64,000 nucleotides of DNA, taken from contig MNCI01011140.1 of assembly GCA_015680685.1 (NCBI GenBank), positions 67,307 through 131,306 on the forward strand, given 5' to 3'. Position numbers and translations under genes: made by a program. The notes under the pieces were generated by a model, which was given only the letters and a program-made list of their open reading frames with translations, made no database searches and was not told the origin of the DNA. Below, piece after piece: positions 47,076 to 58,620 of the stretch (its first letter is position 1; each line of letters begins with the position of its first letter). This DNA comes from Gnetum montanum. Taxonomy: Eukaryota > Streptophyta > Gnetopsida > Gnetales > Gnetaceae.

Positions 47076-47106
47076 AAAGTAAGCTCACTTGTCCATGATC
47101 TATCGG

Positions 47107-47940
47107 CTACATGTAGTATGGCTTTAGATAGGAGTGATTGATTGGATTGGCCAACTCATTTCCATTCATGTTGGCTATTCTAAATGCTCCATTCTCATAG
47201 GCTTTGATGATAAGGAAGGGCCCTTCCCAGTTAGCTGATAATTTGTTTGCATGCTCATAGATCACCTTGAGGACTTGGTCCTCCTCCTTGATCTTGCACA
47301 TGGTCAAGTTATGATGATGATGTTGCTGCTGCCTCTCTTGATAGTGCTTGATGTGAGCAAGCAGTTGCATACACTACTCCTCCTTTGAATCTAGGGTTGC
47401 TATTATTGTAGTTGATGAAGTTGGTCAAGGCTACTTGGAGTGATGGAACCTACAATTCAAGAGGTAAAACAACTTTAAAATCATAAATAAGGCTATAAGG
47501 GATCATGTTGGTTTCCATGTGATAGGTTGTTCTATATGCCCAGAGTGCATGGATAAGCCATTCATGCCACTTCCATTTGCTATTGTTGAGAATCTTCTTG
47601 AGCAAGTTGATGATGGTCTTGTTGCTTACTTCTACTTGTCCATTGGCTTGATGGTAGTAAGGTGATGAGAAAGAATGCTTAATGCTTAGGTTGTGATAGA
47701 GATCCTTGGTTTTCTGGCTACTAAATTGAGGTCCATTATCTATAGCTGTGATCATGGGTATGCCAAAATGAGCTACAATGTTATCTAGGATAAATTTGCA
47801 AACTTGTTTCGATGTGGTCTTCCTTATGAAAATAGCCTCAACCCACTTGGTAAAGTATTCGGTTGCGGTGATGATGAAGCTATGTTTTGTAGAAGACTTA
47901 GGCATTATATGTCCAATGATATCCAACCCCCATCGTTGAA
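47107..47940 (-). pseudogene. Integrase of B
   Basis: A 158-codon open piece (47926-47450) holds the catalytic core: Asp in MDIIG, ATEYFTKWVEA, Asp in AIDNGPQFSS, and Glu in ANGQVEVSNK; the last two are separated by 35 residues, so DD35E is complete. The C-terminal part (47370-47107) ends with SANWEGPFLIIKAYENGAF and HSYLKPYYM, the usual GPF/Y block. A frame break separates the two. Tat-type by wording. Confidence 0.85.
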
Positions 47941-49130
47941 ATGGCCATGTTATCTAGGTTGTATGTAACTTAGTTATTGATACATGTATTAGGTTGTTCT
48001 ATCATTGGCATGTGTCACATAAACTTTTGCAGGAAATAATTTTTCATATGGGGCCAATAGTAGCCTAATTTTCTAATCTTAGTGGTCATGGCTCTAGGTC
48101 CTATATGTCCTTCAAAAACACCCTTGTGAACCTCCTTTAGGACTATTCTAGGATTTTAGGATTATGCCATCATAGGATCGTCGACATATTGTATTATCAC
48201 TTACGATGACATATTGCTTCGATCACTTGTGTATGACATTTTTCTGAGTAGTAGTAAGGCCTTGTGAGGATTCACCATGCATAAGGTAAAATTTGATATT
48301 ATCATACACTCTAGGAGGAGTAGTATGAATGATGACCACAAAGGTATCCTCAGTGTTCTATGTGATGGTAGTAGCACAATCCATGGTTAAGGTGGACAAC
48401 TTGCTAAACACATTTGGAGTCACACTAAGGGCTAATGTTGATAATGCATCAACTATGGTGTTTTTGTTTCTATGTATGTGTTGGACATTAGCATCTATGA
48501 ATTATTCTAATAACTGCTTCCCTAGGTTGTAGTAAGATTGTAAGTTCTTAGCTTTGCATGCATAGACTTCAGTTACTTGGTTAACCCCAAGTTGTAAATT
48601 GCGTTTTATTGCCAGACATCTAATTTCTAGGTCATAGGATACCATTATCCCTCTGATCAAACCCTCATGTTCTGCTATGTTGTTGGTACATGGGAACTCA
48701 AAATGATAGTTAAAGGATCAAATCTTACTAGGTGAGAATGTTATGATGGTAGCAACACTAGCCCCATGGGTGGTTGATGCTCCGTCGAAGTTCATGATTG
48801 CCTCATAACCCTCTAGAACTTGGCTAATTGTGTTAATGTATTCATTAGGGAACTTGTGACCTATGGTTACTTGGTCATTGATAGGTAAAACTATGAGTTG
48901 TATGTCTATAGCTTGACCTTTTGTTGAGGATTGAGAGACATAATTAAGATCAAACTCTATGGTTATGGCTTTCCATCGAGCTATACAGCTACTATTGTAG
49001 ATGTTGGTCATTATGGCTCTGAGTATGTTATCCTTGAAAATTACATTGACTTGGCTTCTAAAGAGGTAGTATCTCCATTTCTTTAAAGAGATGACTAATG
49101 CTAGATAATACTTCTCCATTCAACATATCG
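47941..49130 (-). pseudogene. RNase H and archaeal-type RNase H of B
   Basis: A 133-codon open piece (49119-48718) runs from the Ty3 RNase H end (EKYYLALVISLKKWRYYLF, ARWKAITIEFDLNYV) through a linker to the start of the second RNase H (NFDGASTTHGAS). Its CTNN-type block and hydrophobic repeats follow in other frames to about 48200. Two RNase H domains after RT are the hallmark of Tat. Confidence 0.78.
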
Positions 49131-49429
49131 GTTCTCATGGGCAACTAGCACATGGCTAAGGTAGTATACAAGAATTTCTATTGCATCATCACATTTCTAA
49201 CAGAGTAGAGAGGCAATGGATGTAATAGATATGGTGAGATAAATGTAAAATATTTTACCCTCTTGTAGAGGATAGACTATCAGTAGTTGTGTCAACTCTT
49301 GCTTAATGTTTTCAAAGCCCTGTTGGCATTAAGTCATTCACTCATAGTAAATTCCTTTCTTAAGCAAGTGTTGCATAGGCTATAACTTATCTATAAGCCT
49401 AGCAATAAACCTATGAATAAACTATAATA

Positions 49430-50576
49430 TGCCTTGTTATCGCTGAATCTCTTTAAGATTGGTAGGTGCTACTAATTTGGATATGGCCTTAACCTTATCA
49501 TGATCTATGCATATCCCTACTTTAGAGACTACAAAGCCAAGCATCTTACTAGTCTTGATGTTGACGACATACTTCTTAGGATTGAGCCTAAGATTGTATT
49601 TAAGGATTCATTTAAGCATGATATCTAGGTCATTAGCTATCTTAGACTACATAGCCATGTCATCTATGTAATCATTAAGCAAACCTAACATGTAATCACT
49701 GAAGATATAGGTCATGACTCTTTGGTATGTTGCTTCGACATTCTTAAGGGAAAAGGGCATCATGGGATAATAAAAAGTACCCCATGGGGTCATAAATGTC
49801 ATGCTAGGTTGGTGCTCTAGGTTGATCCTAATTTGGTTATATCCCAAGAATTCATCCATAACGGACAACAAGGCATGTTTAGCTATAGTATGGATAAGTT
49901 GATCAATGCTAGGCAAAGGGGAGTCATCCTTGATAGTTACTTTATTTAGGTCTCAAAAATTAATGCCAATACAGATACTCCCATTTTTGTTAGGGACTAC
50001 CACTATGTTAGATACCCATTCTACATAATCGATATCCCTAATGAAACTTGCTGAGTAGAGCTTTGAGATTTCATTGTGAACTACCAAGGCCAAATTAGGT
50101 CTAATCTTGCACACTCTTTGCTTAATTGGTCTAATGCTAGGATCCAATATGATGTTGTGATGGACTAGACATGGGTCTAGGCTTGGCATATCTTCATATG
50201 ACTAGGAAAATGCCTTAATGTTGTTATGTAAGATCTTGGTGATGTCTTGAGCATATTGAGGCTATAGTGAGGAACTTAGTTTAAGGGTTTTCTCCCCACC
50301 ACTATGTGTTATGATAAGAACCTTAACTAGAGAGTCTTTGATTATGTCCCCTGCTTCTAAGTCAAGGGTTTTGACTATCTTTTTAGGGAATTCTAGAGGT
50401 TTCTCTATTAAGGCTTTGTGGTCTACAAGACTCTTAGGCTCAAGATTTAGGTAATTAGGGTTGATACATAGTTTAATATCACTGTGAGATCCATGGAGAC
50501 ACAAAGGCAAATTGATTTGCTCCCAGGTACTCATACTTTGATCTTGCATGTCAATGAAAAGCATATTAAGTGGCAC
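49430..50576 (-). pseudogene. Reverse transcriptase region of B
   Basis: Minus strand: a lead-in piece (50576-50262), then MPSLDPCLVHHNIILDPS and EISKLYSASFIRDIDYVEWV (50189-49953), then SVMDEFLGYNQIRI, MPFSLKNVEATYQRVM and YIDD (49916-49647). Typical Tat RT wording with the catalytic YxDD kept; several stops and frame breaks. Confidence 0.82.
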
Positions 50577-51180
50577 TTGGGTAAAAGTGAATAAATAATG
50601 TTAAAATGCCATAAAACACATGAAAATCTAATGTAATCAAGGCCATCCAAGGTCATCAGTGAGATAAGGTCAATTCAGCAAAGTGTAATAGAGGCGAACA
50701 AAGATCACCTAAAGGTCAAGAAAGGGAGTGTATAAGGCTACAAATGATCAATAAAGATCATAATTTTGCCAGTTTAAGGCCTTAGCAGACCATGATGGTA
50801 GTTTATAGTCTTGGTGGACTATGATGCTAGTTTAAGGCCTTAGCGGGCTATGGTCATATGGTGTTAAATGATGGTTAGGGAATGTCAAACCCCACTATTC
50901 AATACCATTTAAAGGCTAAAAAAAGGTAAATAGAGTTATAATAAGATAAATAATGAACATCTAAGGTTGTATAAAGGCTATAGAAGGTCAACTAAGTCAT
51001 CAAGGTAATATAAGTCCAAAAAAAGTTAAAACATTATGTAATACGACAAAAATCAAGCAAAATAGGCTATATATGATAAAATTTGGTGAGTATTAGTTAA
51101 GAATGGTTAGGTTTTGCTAAGTTTTGAGGCATCAAGGGTATTTGATGAGTTCAGACATCAATCTAGGCTATTTGGGCCAA
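50577..51180. other. Non-coding stretch before pol of B, with 30-bp repeats
   Basis: No frame recognised. 50770-50862 holds three units of the 30-bp repeat also found at 46990-47075. Confidence 0.55.
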
Positions 51181-54100
51181 AAAATCTAGTGTTTTGAGGC
51201 CTCCACACCGAGCTCAACATGGGAATAGGGATCCTTAGTGTGGAAACCAAGGAAAATAGATTTTGGAATTCTTAGAGATGTAAAATTAAGGTTCCAAGAA
51301 CTTACCAAGGTACCACAGGGTCATATCCAACAAAATTGAGCACTCTAGAGGTCTGTAAAGGCAAAAAAGTAGGTTCTAAAGCCTTTCCCCCTTGTTTCCA
51401 TGCTAGATAGTGTGGAAAAGAGGGGGTTTTAGAATGGATAAGAAAAAACAAAGAAAAAAGAAGGTCAAACAGCTAGCTGGAGTCTAGATTTGAAACTTGT
51501 GCATCTCCTAGCTTCATTTTGAAACAATTTGAGGCAATTTTGAGTGCTAAGATGTGTCAAAATGGATTACCCCCATTTTTCCTAGCTAAGAACAATATCC
51601 TTAGTGTGGAAGAATAGGAGGACACTTGTTATATGAATTTAGAGTAATTTAGGGGCACTTTAACTAGGTTTCTAGGCCCTTAGGGTTGTAGGCCTTGATT
51701 TTGCAAGTTTCTAGCTAATGTTGGGCTCATTTGAAGGTTGTTTAAGCATACTTAAGGTCTTGCCCTATATTTCCACACTGGGGAACTTACTCTAGCATGG
51801 AAGAATGGGGGAAATGAATTTTAGAGGTTGAAATGAGGTCAAACAAGAAAACTCTTCAGGCTATGAGGTTCTAGGCTTCTCTTGTGTAGATCTTTGGTTT
51901 TAGGGAGTGCCATCTTGCCACAAAAAGTGGAAAAGAAACTTTCCCCCATTTTTTCCATGTTGGGGAAGTTACTCTAGTGTGGAAGAAGTAAGAATATTAG
52001 ATCTAGGCCAATTTGGATCACAATCAAGTGTGCATGTTACCTCCTAGAGTTGCCAGGGTCAAGGGCTATGGATTCATGTTAAAATTTAGTAGTTTTGGAC
52101 ATACCTAAGTGGTTTTTTTGGCTTTCCCACTTTTTTTGCATTGGAGATGGAGAGGTTAGCATGGAAAACTAGATAGAACCATTTTTTGGCCACCTAGGAT
52201 TAGTCTCATGAAGTTTAAAGGTTCCAATGGCTATTTCTAGGGTTCTAGAGTGCATGAAAGGTCATTTAATGTCATTTTGAGGTGTTTTGAAGCTTCAAAC
52301 ATGTCCTTCCCTTGAGTTTCCACACTTGCAATACTATCCTCAATGCAGAAAAAGGGATCCCTAGTGTGAAAGAACCATGCAACTCAAATCTAGGCCACTT
52401 TTGACCTCAATCAACTATGCATGTCACCCTCTAGGGCTAACGAGGTTGAGGACGAGGGTTTGGTGTCAGATTTTGGGCATTTTAGGCATTTCTAAGAATT
52501 TTTGGGCTTCCCCACTTTTTCCATGCTAGGACTAAGATGCTCAGCATGGAAAAATAGGGGGAATTAATTTTTGACATTTTGACATAAGTTTCTTGAAGTT
52601 TGAAGGCTCTAAACGATGTCAGCATGGTCCTAAAGCTTATACAAATTTAGTTAATGTTGTTATGAGGTAGTTATGGACTTAAAATGAGTATTCTCCTTAA
52701 TTTTCACACTAAGTAGCATGGAGGGAAGGATCTCTAGAATGCAGGCATTATAAGACTCAAATATAGCCTAGTTTTGACATGAATTAATCATGCATGTCTA
52801 CCTTTAGGGTTGCCGAGGTTGAAGACTAGGGTTTGGAGTAAAAACTGGCCAATTTATTTGTTTTACAAGTGGGTTTTGAGCTTCCAGATCTTTTATCATG
52901 CTAAGGATAGCATGCTCAATGTGAAAAATTGGGATGAAATAGATTATTATACTTTTGTATCATTTTTGAGCATGCATGTAGGTCTTTGAGTTTACTAGTG
53001 ATGATGGTCAATGACTCGTGTTAAAATTTTATCATTTTGGAGGTTGATGAGTGGTTTTTGGGCTTCCCTTACTTTTTCCACACTAGGGTTTCCATGCTTA
53101 GTGTGGAAAATTTGGGAAAAATATTTTTGGCCCTTTATGATCACTTTCAGTCATGCATGGAGGCTTCTAGGATTGCTAGTGTTGATTCTTGACATTTGAT
53201 GTTAAGATTTGGTTGTTTCAAGGGTCTTTAGAAAATTTTTTTGGCTTCCCCCATTTTTTTCACACTAGGGCTTTGATTCTTACCATGGAAAATTAGGAGG
53301 AAGGGATTTTTAGCTTTTTATGATTAATTTGGCTTTGTATGAGTTTTCACAAGGTTATTGGTGTCAGCCATTAGTGCCTAAGGTCAAGATCTTGTTGTTT
53401 TGGAGGTTGTGAGGGGATTTTTAGGCTTCCCCCTTATTTCCACACTAAGGGTGGAAGGTGAAACATGGAAAAAATATCCCTCAATGAGGAAAGTTAGATC
53501 TAGGCCAAATCAACAGTCAATCGACCATGCATGTCAACTTTTGGGGTTGCTAGTGTTGACAATTAACGTTAATTGTCAATATTCAATAGTTTGGAGATTT
53601 GTAAGTGCCTCATGCAATATGCCCCTTTCTTCTACATTAGGCATGATGGAACTAGAATGGATGAGAGGGGGATGATAATTTTATGTCATATTCGACCACT
53701 TTTGAAGCTTTTAGAACCTCAAGAGGGTTTTGGCAATTAAGAAATGGCCATTAGATCATCAATATAGGTTAATTTTAGCTTCTCTCCATCTATCCATGCT
53801 GAGGGTGAGAGGATCAATGTGAGAGAAGTTTCCCCAAGTGTGGAAAACACCAAATCCTAGATTTCAACTAGTTTTAACTAGTTTTGACAAGGCTTGGTGA
53901 GTTTTCGAGGCTGCTAGAGATGCTTGGAGGGGTTCTAAGTCACATGGGGCCCATTTTGGGGTCAAAATTGTGCTAGATGGGTGTTGGGAGGTAAGAGTGA
54001 ATGTTACCCCCCTTCTTCCATGCTAGGCACTCTTGCCCTCGCATGGAAATATATGGTGTCTAGCCTTGCTCATGTCTTATCCACTTTTGGAAACCTGGGG

Positions 54101-54235
54101 TTGAAAAAGGTAGGTTTGTGTCACTTAAAATAGAAAAATATTTGTAATTCTAATGAATTTGTAAAATAATAGGTATTTTTTCACATTGGGCATGGTATTC
54201 CTAGTGTGGATGCATGGGGTGAGTCAAAATTAGCA
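51181..54235. repeat. Degenerate ~183-bp tandem array with hairpin in each unit
   Basis: About 17 units, marked by the word ttTCCAYRCTRGGG and its partner RGYRTGGAAaa. Anchor positions are near 51201, 51396, 51587, 51770, 51953, 52135, 52318, 52517, 52714, 52890, 53074, 53259, 53431, 53622, 53808, 54025 and 54182; the spacing is mostly 178-187 bp. Two units have perfect 12-bp stems: 52516-52527/52543-52554 and 53074-53085/53099-53110. Between anchors, units share catgcatg...ctagggttgc and gttttggagg. Lies inside B between its 5' LTR and pol. Confidence 0.72.
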
Positions 54236-56110
54236 AAAATCTTAGTGTTGATGTAAGTTTTGGTTAAGAATGAAGGTGTAAGGTGGGGCCCACTATCCAA
54301 AAAATTTAAAATTTTGAAAAGTGAAGTTTTTTCCCACCCAAAACAACCATGAACTAGACTTTACCCCCTTGTACTTTAGTGCACTTGTAGTTATGGTGCA
54401 CTGAATTGGTAGTTGGGGGTTCTAAGTTGTGCATTTAGGTTTTAGATGTGATTCTATTGTGGAATCTTAGAAGTTTTCATCAAAATTTTGATTCTTCATC
54501 AATAGTGCATTGGAGGAGAGATCTGGTAGAGTTTCTTATGGTAGAAAAAACTAATTCTTAGCATGGAAGCCTCCTACCTTCTTCATAGCCAGCATTGATC
54601 TCTCATCCTTCTCAGTTTTGAGCCATTCCCAACGTTGAGCTTGCCATCGTGCCAAAGCAACAAGGGAAAAAGAGCTAAAACCTAGTGATTTAGAAGGTGG
54701 ATGAATGTGCTTGGGAGTTAGAAGAGATACCTAGGCCCATCCCATCTAGGCTTCCTTTGTTGCTGCTCCAAGGTAGGTAATTTTACTTATTTTTTCCTTT
54801 GTTTCTTGTGGTTTTTCTAGTTTTTTTGCTTTCCATGCGTTAAGGTTATTTTTTAGATCTACTTTGGTAGAGGGATTAAAATGAAATTTTGATGAAATCC
54901 CACCTCCTATTTTAGCCATTTCAACATAGATCCATGGTCGTTTTGTTGTTATAGCTTTTGTAGATTCAATTTTGAAAATAGGGCTTGTTGTTTCATGCTT
55001 TTTTCACAAAATTTTTGGGTGTGGTCATTTTTTTCAGATCTAGGCCTTAGGATTTGTTAAAATTAAATTTCAAAAAAATCCTAGCCAATTATTTTTGTGT
55101 GAATCTTAATGGTTTTCAATGGTTTTAGTTATTTCGATTATTTCCATGGCTATATGAAATCTAGGTTTTAAGATTTTTGAAGTTTTAGCATGAAAATGCA
55201 AGCAAATTTGTGTAATATTTTCTTGGTATAATAGCTACACATTTATAAAATTGAAGATCATGGGTTTGTAGCCCTTCTTTTAATATTTTCAATGGCTACT
55301 TTCTTGTTTAATTTGACCTTGAAACAAAGAGGTTATCACTTTTTTCCTAACATTGCGCAGTTAGGTTATTTGTGTTGCTTTTGTACTTTTATGTAACTTT
55401 GTGAATTTTTTTTACAGAAACGGTAAATCTTTTGGCTATTTTCTAGTAATTTATATGTAGGAATTGAATTCAGATTTCTAATGGAGTGGAATCACTCTGA
55501 TTGGACTTAAAACAGATTTTTTATGAATTTTTTACTAAGCATGTGTGACATGGATGTTTGTGCCATTTTCAGATTATTGTCCAAATTGATGAATTTTTCC
55601 TACATAAATGGTAAAGGTTTTGAATTTTTATAAGCATGGATGTGTGGGGCTCAATATAAGCTTTCAAATGGTAGTGGAATTACTATATTTGGAGCTCAAA
55701 CAAATTTTTGATGCTATTTTCTAAATTTATGCATAACAAGGCTTATGGCATCTGTTGTGAGGCTTGTGGTCCCATTATATGTTGCAATATGGAAGGAAGA
55801 GGTTGTGGCTTATGGGCCAAACAAGGAAAAAGATGTTTGTGTTGGTACTTGAGGCATAAATGGGACAAATGGGGTGTGTGAACCCTATGCTACTTAGGGT
55901 CCCATGGTGGATACGGCATAAGTAGTTAATAGATTTGTGGTTGTAAAAACCACTGTTGATGATTTTATATATCAAGACTATGTTGTAAATGACAATGATG
56001 TGCTATAGTTGGTTGTTTATGACATTGGTTGAATGTGATGTGTGGCTATAGCCGACATGGGATCTGTTGTAGTAGGGTAGGAAGGAGTGAAAGGTGGTGG
56101 TACCAAGCCC
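54236..56110. other. Non-coding region of B with plus-strand intron-like stretch
   Basis: 54540-54776 resembles a C/T-rich leader on the plus strand ending in a donor-like AGGTAG|GTAATT at 54777. 54780-55700 is T-rich on the plus strand, as plant introns are. No exon or protein was recognised. The element itself reads on the minus strand. Confidence 0.4.
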
Positions 56111-56129
56111 ATGGAGAAAACAAAAGCTT

Positions 56130-56610
56130 AGATGAAGGTGATATGGCTTTGGTGGATGCTTACTAAAATAGTCCTTCTAGGATGTTTTTAGGCTTAGATT
56201 TTTCCATAAATTCATCCTTCTCTTCCTGTTGTTCCTTAAAGCTAGGCTTGTCATCTTCCTCTTCTATGGTAATCAATTAGGCTAGGATGCTAGAATATAT
56301 GTTGTTAAGAGGAATTTCATCATATGGGGAAGGGATGTACTCTTTCCCACCCCTGTGTATGAGCTCAAACTCCTTTTTGTCCTTGGCTTCAATTCATGAA
56401 ATTAGCATGCTTGCTTATATGTTAGCACAAATGAAGTTATAGCAATCCTCATTTATGGCTACAAAGTCACGACTATCCCCTCTGATCCTTAAAGATTGCC
56501 TAAACTCAATGATGGCAAGGTCTTTGGGATCGTACACCCTCATGGCTTATTGGCTATGATCTTCACCAGTGAGAGTGAAGGGAAATTTGGTGGACTTTTG
56601 GAAAGACATG
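56130..56610 (-). pseudogene. Unrecognised frame near 5' LTR of B
   Basis: About 160 codons on the minus strand from ATG 56610 (MSFQKSTKFPFTLTGEDHS) with about four stops; acidic/basic, ending in a Glu/Lys-rich part. It lies where Ogre-type Tat elements have an extra ORF1 before gag. No family recognised. Confidence 0.4.
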
Positions 56611-56965
56611 GCTATAGTGCTGAGTATTACTTAAAAATAAGCTACAAATTCTAAAATAGGAGTAAATTCTAGTGAATGTAATTCAAAAACTCTTAAAGGA
56701 AATGAAAATGGAAAAATATGATGTACTTACTATAATTAGTAAGTGGGTGATGAGAGGGGTTTACCCCTTTACCAAAAATGGAATGTTGAAAATGTTGGTT
56801 TTAAGCCTTACCCAAGTTGGCCTTCCAATTGCCTCTATGTTGGGTATGGCAAGGGGGAAAGAAGGGGGGGTGAGATAGTGGAAATCTCACATCTTCTTAT
56901 TTCAACATTGGAGAGAGGATGGGAAAGTTTGAAGATGAAAATGAAAACTTGACAGTTTTCAAAGA

Positions 56966-58488
56966 TGGTTTTTGATAATTTAATTGTTGGAAAAAAACCA
57001 AGGATCCTTAGTGAAACAATTTCCCAATGTCGAATCCCTAGGGCCTTCACAAGAAAAATGGGATTCAAGGTGCCTTGGCGAGTTTGGTAGATCAACTAGG
57101 GACTTATGAAATGCAAAACATGGAAATACAAACATATCTGAATAATACATAGAAAATAAATTTATTTTTGAATACAAAACTCAAAAATTTAAAACTATAT
57201 TAAGACAAAATGAAGAATAAGTTAGAGAAATGTGTACAAATGGTGCTTAAACTAGTAGAAAGGGGTTTCACTTATGTAAGAGTTCAAAGCCTATTAAAGT
57301 CGATCTGATCTACTTCATGATTTGGTTGCTAAGCCACTCTTGATGTTATCAAACCTTCCTTCACTACTAGAACCTCAAATCTACAAGTTGAGTCATTGCT
57401 GGGGGTAAGAAAAGTGAAAATGTTAGATGCTAGGTTGCTCCACGTTGGAGTTTGGGAATCCTAGAAGTTCAATGTTGACATCCAAAATTTACAAATCTCA
57501 AGGCTACAGTGCTTCCATGTTGGGGTTCAAGAGAACATAAATATGGAAACTTGCAAGAGCTCTTGAGTGCATGAGTATGCCCCAAGTTTGAAATTATGAA
57601 CAATGTTGTGTGTATGCCAAAAATTGCTTGATAATGGTGAACATGCTCCAAATTTTGAAATCTTGAAAAAAAAATTCTTGATCCTATAAAATGTGTTAGA
57701 GGTTGGCTTTTATAGGAATTTTAGGCCATGAATGGGACTACAAATTAGCTACCAAATTTAGGTGAAATGGGTTCCCAAACTTGGGGGGTTATCATACATA
57801 GTAAGTGCTTCCCCCCATGGCCATTCCATTTACTATAAATAGTAACATGGGCACATCTTTCATGCTACAGATGAATCTTCTATGTTGAGATATCCACCAT
57901 GCTTGTTGAAGTAGCTGGTCAACATTGAATTGCATGAACTAATGAATGTTTGCTTTTGTGGCTTCCACATTGGGGGATGTAATTTTCCACACTATGGATG
58001 AAGATTCCATGCTTGGGGGAAACTTCCATGATGAGGGGAAAAGTTTTTATGTTTCATGTGGTCTCCATGTTGAAAGGGAAAAGTTTCCAAAACCCCCATC
58101 CTTCCACACTAGGGATGGATGAGATCTACCCCCTGCATGTGTTTCTAGCATAAAAAGATATATACCCCTCATAAAACCCATCAAATTGCCTTTTTTGGCA
58201 TCTAAAAATGCATTTTTGACACACCCCCCCCCCCCCCCCCCCCCNNNNNNNNNNNNNNNNNNNNNNNNNNNNNNNNNNNNNNNNNNNNACTAGATGAGTT
58301 TTTTCACTCAGGGAATGAGTCTTTGACCACTTATGAGTCATTTTTAGTCTCAAAAGTATAAAGTATGTGAAATTGCCCACTATGGGTTACAATTTTCACA
58401 TTTACAATGAAGTTTTGCCTCAAGTTTCATGGGGTGAAAGCTACATGATGAAGATTGGATATAACATGCAAATTTTTGTGGTGTTTCA
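56966..58488 (-). repeat. 5' LTR of B
   Basis: About 1523 bp including a 44-base gap. The start at 56966 is set by alignment with the other LTR and is uncertain by a few bases. No primer site was recognised just left of it. It lacks a short repeat block (near 46100-46160) present in the 3' LTR. Confidence 0.75.
58224..58288. other. Run of 21 C followed by assembly gap
   Basis: 21 C (58224-58244) then 44 N (58245-58288). The matching place in the 3' LTR has only a short C run (gaccccccaag, near 46631). Confidence 0.9.
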
Positions 58489-58615
58489 CCTTGTAGTTCA
58501 TATTGGGCTAGCTTGAAATATGTATTTTATGAAACCAAAGTATCATAACTTTATTATTTTAAAAGCCTTTTAAGAATCATCACTACTTCATAACCATGGT
58601 GGAGATGTGATAGCA
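58489..58615 (-). repeat. 5' LTR of D, part 2
   Basis: End of D's right LTR after B, aligned with 23667-23798. CTTAC at 58616-58620 is D's right target duplication. With part 1 and minus the B duplication this LTR is 2683 bp. Confidence 0.82.
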
Positions 58616-58620
58616 CTTAC

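Larger units (their letters stand above)
45323..58488 (-). mobile_element. Tat-like Ty3 element B
   Basis: 13.2 kb, inserted in D's 5' LTR with perfect CCTTG duplications (45318-45322, 58489-58493). Minus strand: 5' LTR 58488-56966, one unrecognised frame, about 5.5 kb of non-coding DNA with a 183-bp tandem array, RT, RNase H, archaeal-type RNase H, integrase, polypurine tract, 3' LTR 46854-45323. RT blocks and dual RNase H place it in the Tat/Ogre branch. No gag or protease was recognised. Confidence 0.83.
14276..58615 (-). mobile_element. Ty3/gypsy element D, interrupted by A-2, C(+A-3) and B
   Basis: The outer element of the nest. Removing the guests and one duplicated target each leaves about 11.8 kb with two LTRs of 2683 bp. 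On the minus strand the order is 5' LTR, gag, protease, archaeal-type RNase H, RT, RNase H, integrase, polypurine tract, 3' LTR. All genes are broken. By eye the LTRs are about 85-88% identical, so D is older than its guests. Lineage within Ty3/gypsy is not settled; the long LTRs and RNase H order set it apart from the other elements here. Confidence 0.82.

Noticed and set aside
48329-48532. Open plus-strand frame of 67 codons
   Set aside because: It is antisense to the RNase H region of B, which has clear domain motifs on the minus strand.
51181-54235. CRISPR array
   Set aside because: Units are long, degenerate and lack constant short repeats with unique spacers; the setting is a plant retrotransposon.
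56835-57177. Minus-strand frames at the B LTR edge
   Set aside because: They cross the LTR boundary and match LTR sequence; no coding signal.
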